This document shows positions 60,676 through 64,000 of a DNA stretch of 64,000 nt, one piece after another. Both the position numbers and the translations under genes were made by a program. The notes beneath the pieces were generated by a model. The model did no database searches. It had not been told where the DNA came from and saw only the letters and a program-made list of their open reading frames with translations. Numbering within the stretch: position 1 is the stretch's first letter; each line of letters begins with the position of its first letter. Origin of the DNA: Anaerobacillus alkaliphilus (GTDB lineage Bacteria; Bacillota; Bacilli; Bacillales; Anaerobacillaceae); NCBI RefSeq assembly GCF_004116265.1, contig NZ_QOUX01000001.1, positions 124,001 through 188,000 on the forward strand, written 5' to 3'.

Positions 60676-60690
60676 GTGTCAGCCTTTCTT
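60660..60690. terminator. Bidirectional terminator between yppC and the SspM-like ORF
   Basis: GGCTGACAC (60660-60668) pairs with GTGTCAGCC (60676-60684) around a GCGATAA loop; the stem overlaps the yppC stop codon. A/T-rich on both sides. Confidence 0.85.
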
Positions 60691-60697
60691 AGCTTAG

Positions 60698-60820
60698 TTA
60701 TTCTGCTGGACGATCTGGGCCCTCTAACTTTTTATCACCATAGCCTGGTTTTGGCTCCATTTCACGTTGCTTTTCATTACTTTGAGATTTTTTCACTTGT
60801 TCTTTGCTACGTTTACTCAT
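60698..60820 (-). CDS. Small hydrophilic protein, SspM-like candidate spore protein
   Basis: A 40-residue ORF on the minus strand with a strong GGGGGTGAT ribosome site 5-6 bp before its ATG. The composition is highly charged (Lys, Glu, Gln) without Cys, Trp or hydrophobic runs, as in minor small acid-soluble spore proteins. The end GYGDKKLEGPDRPAE is close to the DKKLGGPNRPS-type ending I recall for B. subtilis SspM, which also lies near yppC. The call rests on that ending, position and the ribosome site; no sigma-G promoter was clear. Confidence 0.65.
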   Translation of the reverse strand: MSKRSKEQVKKSQSNEKQREMEPKPGYGDKKLEGPDRPAE

Positions 60821-60922
60821 ATGTATCACCCCCTTTAGAGAGGTTTATCTTACTTTCTTAGTTTTTCCTCGATGTTGAAAATTCATGTAATAGAAATAAA
60901 TTTTTGCCATAATTACACTTTC

Positions 60923-60983
60923 TTTGACGAACGAAAACTAGTTTTGTCAAGGGTGAAGGTATAAAAAAATAGATAAAGAATTA
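60923..60983 (+). promoter_or_regulatory. racA control region: two 0A-box-like sites and a sigma-H promoter
   Basis: TTTGACGAA (60923-60931) and TTTGTCAAG (60943-60951) each match the Spo0A box TTTGTCRAA in 8 of 9 positions. Directly downstream, GAAGGTATA (60955-60963), 11 bp and AAAGAATTA (60975-60983) fit the sigma-H pattern RnAGGAwWW-N11-RnnGAATww with one mismatch. In B. subtilis racA belongs to the Spo0A and sigma-H regulons. Confidence 0.7.
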
Positions 60984-61016
60984 CCTATATAAATTAGTTT
61001 TGAAAGGGGCAGCGTT

Positions 61017-61562
61017 ATGGAAAAAGTATTTAAAACAAAAGAAGTATCTGAGGAGTTAGGTGTAAATCCGACGACAATTCAAAGATGGATCAAATACTTT
61101 GACATCCCATGTAAAACAAATGAATTGGGTCACTACTTAATCGGTGAGAAAGAATTAGAATCTCTTAATAAAATAAAAGAACGTCTGAATAGAGGGTTTA
61201 CGATGAAGGAAATACGCGAAAAAAATGATCCCGTGCAGATTGTAAAGGAGAAAAGAGAAAAGATGGTTGCAGCCAATGTTTTTGAGGACAAGTTAGAACA
61301 ATTAATGATTCATATTGAGCAGCTTGAAAGAAAGCTGTCTGTTAAGGCCGATGAGGTTGTGGAATATCAGGTGTTACAACATCGTACGGAACTGGATAGT
61401 TTATTTTCGATGATTACAAAGATTGATGAAAGAATGAGTAAAATTGAACAGCACCTCCCAGAGATGGAAAAGAAAGTTGTCGGGGGAGTTGAAAACAACG
61501 TGCCTGAGCAATATAGAAAGCCTCGTCCAAAAAGTAAATTAATGAGTATTTTTTCTTTATAA
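61017..61562 (+). CDS. racA: Chromosome-anchoring protein RacA
   Basis: Binds DNA near oriC through a MerR-like helix-turn-helix and tethers it to the pole by DivIVA during asymmetric division in sporulation. The 181-residue product has the N-terminal HTH (FKTKEVSEELGVNPTTIQRWIKYF, residues about 5-28, then NELGHYLIGEKEL), a coiled coil (about 85-145) and a basic tail. Size, the HTH and NELGHY match RacA. The upstream 0A and sigma-H signals support it. The ATG at 61017 follows GAAAGGGGC. Confidence 0.88.
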   Translation: MEKVFKTKEVSEELGVNPTTIQRWIKYFDIPCKTNELGHYLIGEKELESLNKIKERLNRGFTMKEIREKNDPVQIVKEKREKMVAANVFEDKLEQLMIHIEQLERKLSVKADEVVEYQVLQHRTELDSLFSMITKIDERMSKIEQHLPEMEKKVVGGVENNVPEQYRKPRPKSKLMSIFSL

Positions 61563-61635
61563 GTTTGTAAAAAATTAATGGACACTATTTGTAAGGATTA
61601 GATACAATGGAAGAAACTTGTAGTGGGGTGGTCCA

Positions 61636-62466
61636 ATGTTAAAACATTTAGTGTCAGCCGAATGGCTTAGAGAACGAATGAATGATGGGAATATACGAAT
61701 ACTAGACTGTCGCTTTGAATTAGGAAAACCCAATGCTGGGTTTGATGCGTATCTTGCAGATCATATTCCAAATGCGGTGTATGTTGATCTTGAAAAGGAT
61801 ATGTCTGGTCAGAAATCTCTTCATGGCGGTAGACATCCACTTCCTAGTCTACAAGAATTTGCGTCAAAAGTATCAGCTGTAGGAATTGACCATACAGTGA
61901 CAGTAGTGGCCTATGATGATCAAGGAGGCGCAATGGCCTCTCGGTTAGCTTGGTTACTTAGCTATCTTGGCCATAAGAATGTCTTTGTTTTAAATACTTC
62001 ATATTCAAGTTGGAAAGATAGTGGCTTTCCGGTAACAGACGAAATTCAAGAGTTTTCAAGTGCAAACTTCGAAACGGAGATTAATGAGCAAATGCTTTGT
62101 ACAATGGAAGAAGTAAGAGAGGCAATCAAAAAAGACAACGTAGTACTACTTGATAGTCGAGAGAACATACGCTACTTAGGTATTGAAGAGCTAATTGATA
62201 AAGAAGCTGGCCATATTCCAACAGCTAAAAATGCTTTTTGGAAAGAGGGAGTTAGTAACAATGGTGCTTGGCTCTCTACAGAGGAGCAAGAAGAAAGATT
62301 TAAGATGATTGAGCGTGGTAAAGAAGTAATCGTCTACTGTGGTTCAGGTGTTACAGCCTGTCCAAACGTCTTAACACTCCAATCCTTACGCTATGAGAAT
62401 GTAAGACTATATGTAGGTAGTTGGAGTGATTGGATTTCCTATCCGGAAAATCAAATAGAGAAATAG
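61636..62466 (+). CDS. Rhodanese-type sulfurtransferase (3-mercaptopyruvate/thiosulfate sulfurtransferase family)
   Basis: 276 residues, two rhodanese domains. The C-terminal domain has the active-site loop VYCGSGVTACPN (Cys near residue 234) and GSWSDWI at the end. The N-terminal domain (LDCRFELGKPNAGFDAYLADHIPNAVYVDLE, then VAYDDQGGAMASRLAW where the loop would be) lacks Cys, as usual for these tandem enzymes. CGSGVTA resembles thiosulfate/mercaptopyruvate types; the substrate cannot be fixed from sequence. GGGGTGG precedes the ATG at 61636. Confidence 0.92.
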   Translation: MLKHLVSAEWLRERMNDGNIRILDCRFELGKPNAGFDAYLADHIPNAVYVDLEKDMSGQKSLHGGRHPLPSLQEFASKVSAVGIDHTVTVVAYDDQGGAMASRLAWLLSYLGHKNVFVLNTSYSSWKDSGFPVTDEIQEFSSANFETEINEQMLCTMEEVREAIKKDNVVLLDSRENIRYLGIEELIDKEAGHIPTAKNAFWKEGVSNNGAWLSTEEQEERFKMIERGKEVIVYCGSGVTACPNVLTLQSLRYENVRLYVGSWSDWISYPENQIEK

Positions 62467-62495
62467 GTAGCCGAGAAGGTTACCTTTTTTATTTT
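62463..62495 (+). terminator. Terminator after the sulfurtransferase gene
   Basis: AGGTAGCC / GGTTACCT stem with a GAGAA loop and a run of T residues. Confidence 0.82.
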
Positions 62496-62558
62496 TTCTG
62501 TATGGAAGGTTAAGAAGTAACCGATAATGGAGGAGAAACGACTCCACGAGGTGATTAA

Positions 62559-62849
62559 ATGAATTACAAATTATTGTTTACAATTATTTTCTTGCATGTT
62601 GTATTTATTATTTCAGGGTACTTTGTTTTGCAATATGCTGTTTTCTTACTACTTTCTCAAGCAGTCTCTGTACATATCTTAGGTTATTTATTTCTATTAC
62701 TGTTTCTTGGAATTTGTGTCCTAATTCATTATTTAGTTGTTGATCTATATGGTATCAAGGCTTCATTCCGCAGAAAATGGATCTTTAGTGTTAGTGGGAT
62801 GTGCTTTTCAACTTTTGTTGCGTTTTTGTTTTTAGCATTTCTATTTTAA
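62559..62849 (+). CDS. Small membrane protein of unknown function
   Basis: A 96-residue protein with three hydrophobic segments (about residues 4-28, 34-54 and 74-94) joined by short basic loops (IKASFRRKWIF). No recognisable motif. The ATG at 62559 has GAGGTGA upstream and the gene lies between terminators. It could have a role in membrane or stress physiology, but nothing in the sequence shows this. Confidence 0.7.
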   Translation: MNYKLLFTIIFLHVVFIISGYFVLQYAVFLLLSQAVSVHILGYLFLLLFLGICVLIHYLVVDLYGIKASFRRKWIFSVSGMCFSTFVAFLFLAFLF

Positions 62850-62852
62850 ACT

Positions 62853-62882
62853 AAAAAAGCCCCAATAGAATGGGGCTTTTTG
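62853..62882. terminator. Bidirectional terminator between the membrane protein and ferritin genes
   Basis: AAAAGCCCCA / TGGGGCTTTT, a 10-bp perfect stem with an ATAGAA loop and A and T tails on either side. Confidence 0.92.
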
Positions 62883-62884
62883 GT

Positions 62885-63391
62885 TTACACTGTTGGTGGT
62901 GTAAATGTACGTCCAGCAAATTCGTTGTCTAACATAAAGAAAGCATTGCTGTCATTTTCAATACGTCTTAATTTTTGTATGATCGTATCAAAGCTAGCTT
63001 CTTCTTCTACTTGCTCTTCAATAAACCATTTTAAGAACGTCATAGTTGCGTGCTCACGCTCGTTTAACGCAATATCTGCAATATTGTAAATTTTCTTCGT
63101 AACTGACTTTTCATGTGCTAACCCTTTTTCGAAAGCATCAAGAACTGACTTATACTCATTACTTGGATCCTCGAAACCTGTAATTACTGCTCTGTGTCCA
63201 ATGTCATTAATAAAGTTATAAAACTTCATCGCATGAAATCTTTCTTCTTCTGCTTGAACAAGGAAAAAGTTTGCAAATCCATCCAGACTTTCAGACGAGC
63301 AGTATGCTGCCATAGCTAGATAAACTTGTGCTGATTCAAACTCAAAGTTCATTTGATCGTTTAAAGCTTTTACTAAAGTTTCACTTACCAT
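62885..63391 (-). CDS. ftnA: Ferritin
   Basis: Iron-storage protein of 168 residues, four-helix bundle. The ferroxidase ligands appear in NFEFESAQVYLAMAAY (Glu and Tyr near 17-24), QAEEERFHAMKFYNFI (Glu and His near 50-53) and DIALNEREHATMTFL (Glu near 94). Non-heme FtnA type by length. The ATG at 63391 has a GGGGAG ribosome site upstream, and a 16-bp palindrome overlaps the promoter region. Expression is probably metal- or redox-controlled, by analogy. Confidence 0.95.
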   Translation of the reverse strand: MVSETLVKALNDQMNFEFESAQVYLAMAAYCSSESLDGFANFFLVQAEEERFHAMKFYNFINDIGHRAVITGFEDPSNEYKSVLDAFEKGLAHEKSVTKKIYNIADIALNEREHATMTFLKWFIEEQVEEEASFDTIIQKLRRIENDSNAFFMLDNEFAGRTFTPPTV

Positions 63392-63414
63392 TTAAAAAAC
63401 TCCCCTTATAAAAA

Positions 63415-63430
63415 TACTGTTTTAACAGTA
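63415..63430. promoter_or_regulatory. Palindromic operator candidate at the ferritin promoter
   Basis: TACTGTT-TT-AACAGTA is a perfect 7+7 palindrome. On the minus strand it overlaps TATACT, the likely ferritin -10, so a bound protein would block transcription. It does not match the Fur or PerR box I know, so the regulator is unknown. Confidence 0.45.
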
Positions 63431-63451
63431 TAACATACCTGTTAAATTTCT

Positions 63452-64000
63452 TTAAAATTTTTCTATATCAAAAACCCGGAAGCCTTCTCTTTCTAGCTTC
63501 TGAACGATTTCATGGAATTGTTTTTCTGTAGTATCCTTCGGTAACGTTACAATTACTCTTCGTAAGAAGGTACTTTCATTATCCAATGTTAGTAAGCTTT
63601 GGATGTTACAGTATTTTTTAATAATTGTAACAATATTCTTTAAAGCTCCCTGATATTCATGTGTTGAAATGGTTAGAGCATAACTACCAGTTTTTACACC
63701 CCATGAGTCTTCAAGAAGTGACATAACGTTTGCATGTGTCAATATACCAGAGAAGTCTCCATTTTCTTTTAATACTGCCACGTAAGGGTACTTTTTGATT
63801 GTGAAGAAAATTTTAAAGAAAGACGAATCTTCATATGTAACGATATCCTCGTCTCTAATTAATTTCATAATACTATCTGTAATTGGCCCAGCGTTTTTCA
63901 CCATATATTCGTAAATTCTTGATTTGTAGATATTACCCATAAACTTTTTGTTGTCTTTGTCTAAGACTGGAATACAGCGGAACCCTGTTTCTTCTAGTAC
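63452..64000 (-). CDS. CBS- and ACT-type domain protein (partial, cut by window edge)
   Basis: The visible 182 residues run to a normal stop, and the frame stays open to the window edge, so the true start is beyond 64000. Residues up to about 100 form CBS repeats: EETGFRCIPVLDKDNKKFMGNIY and KKYPYVAVLKENGDFSGILTHANVMSLL. The C-terminal part (KTGSYALTISTHEYQGALKNIV to the end) resembles an ACT domain. A CBS-ACT protein of this type in Listeria, CbpA, binds cyclic di-AMP; that analogy is from memory. An apparent internal start at 63938-63940 is not the true N-terminus. Confidence 0.8.
   Translation of the reverse strand, partial: VLEETGFRCIPVLDKDNKKFMGNIYKSRIYEYMVKNAGPITDSIMKLIRDEDIVTYEDSSFFKIFFTIKKYPYVAVLKENGDFSGILTHANVMSLLEDSWGVKTGSYALTISTHEYQGALKNIVTIIKKYCNIQSLLTLDNESTFLRRVIVTLPKDTTEKQFHEIVQKLEREGFRVFDIEKF

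Noticed and set aside
62880-63089. Plus-strand ORF opposite the ferritin gene
   Set aside because: It is antisense to the conserved ferritin helices and starts inside the bidirectional terminator.
1-64000. Prophage, insertion sequence, transposase or integrase
   Set aside because: None of the translated frames has a transposase or integrase motif, and gene order is that of a conserved chromosomal block.

Overview
The window is low-GC, endospore-forming Firmicute (Bacillaceae) chromosome. Gene order follows the Bacillus subtilis yphE-yphF-spoIVA-hbs-mtrAB-hepS-menH-hepT-ndk-cheR-aro/trp-ypi-qcr-ypj-dapB-...-recU block almost gene for gene. Shine-Dalgarno sites are strong (AAGGAGG type) and TTG/GTG starts are common. 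Sporulation genes (spoIVA, ypjB, racA, an SspM-like ORF) and a 72-residue TRAP protein (MtrB) support the assignment. The mqn genes of the futalosine menaquinone route suggest a Bacillus halodurans-like relative rather than B. subtilis itself; this is inference. No rRNA, tRNA, CRISPR array, insertion sequence or prophage was seen.

Layout. 0.3-5.1 kb: yphE, yphF, spoIVA, hbs, folE(mtrA), a 31-residue membrane peptide, mtrB. 5.3-10.2 kb: hepS-menG-[mqnP-ubiX-mqnA]-hepT, a menaquinone operon with a three-gene insertion. 10.6-12.0 kb: ndk, cheR. 12.4-25.0 kb: the aromatic supraoperon aroC-aroB-aroH-trpEDCFBA-hisC-tyrA-aroA, with a TRAP-type trp leader before trpE. 25.3-30.1 kb: a metal-site-less amidohydrolase-like protein, ypiA, a protein of unknown function, ypiB, ypiF. 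30.2-33.7 kb: qcrABC, ypjA, ypjB. 33.8-41.2 kb: YugP-like protease, ypjC (minus strand), ypjD, dapB, mgsA, bshB1, bshA, cca, birA. 41.7-50.2 kb: panBCD, a TPR protein, dinG, a secreted metallo-beta-lactamase-fold protein, an MtaD-like deaminase. 50.6-56.4 kb: ypmA, ypmB, aspB, asnS, dnaD, nth, ypoC. 56.4-64 kb: recU-ponA (minus), yppC, an SspM-like ORF (minus), racA, sulfurtransferase, small membrane protein, ferritin (minus) and a CBS/ACT protein cut by the window edge.

How the parts work together. Chorismate made by aroABC feeds tryptophan (trp), tyrosine/phenylalanine (aroH, tyrA, hisC), folate and, through MqnA, menaquinone, whose side chain is made by HepS/HepT. Menaquinol is then oxidised by the QcrABC b6c complex encoded 20 kb downstream. 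MtrB should read tryptophan levels and act on the leader at 15120-15290.

The most interesting non-coding signals are: (1) a trp leader with exactly 11 evenly spaced NAG triplets plus a second upstream array, beginning at a promoter inside the end of aroH; (2) a four-copy dispersed repeat whose 5' end can pair with two different partners; (3) an asnS leader that is one long hairpin closing on its own Shine-Dalgarno, with a promoter inside that would remove the closing arm; (4) two 0A-box-like sites directly upstream of a sigma-H-like promoter before racA; (5) structured leaders before panB and the orphan TPR gene. I found no obviously new multi-gene system; the unusual material is regulatory RNA and repeats in intergenic regions.
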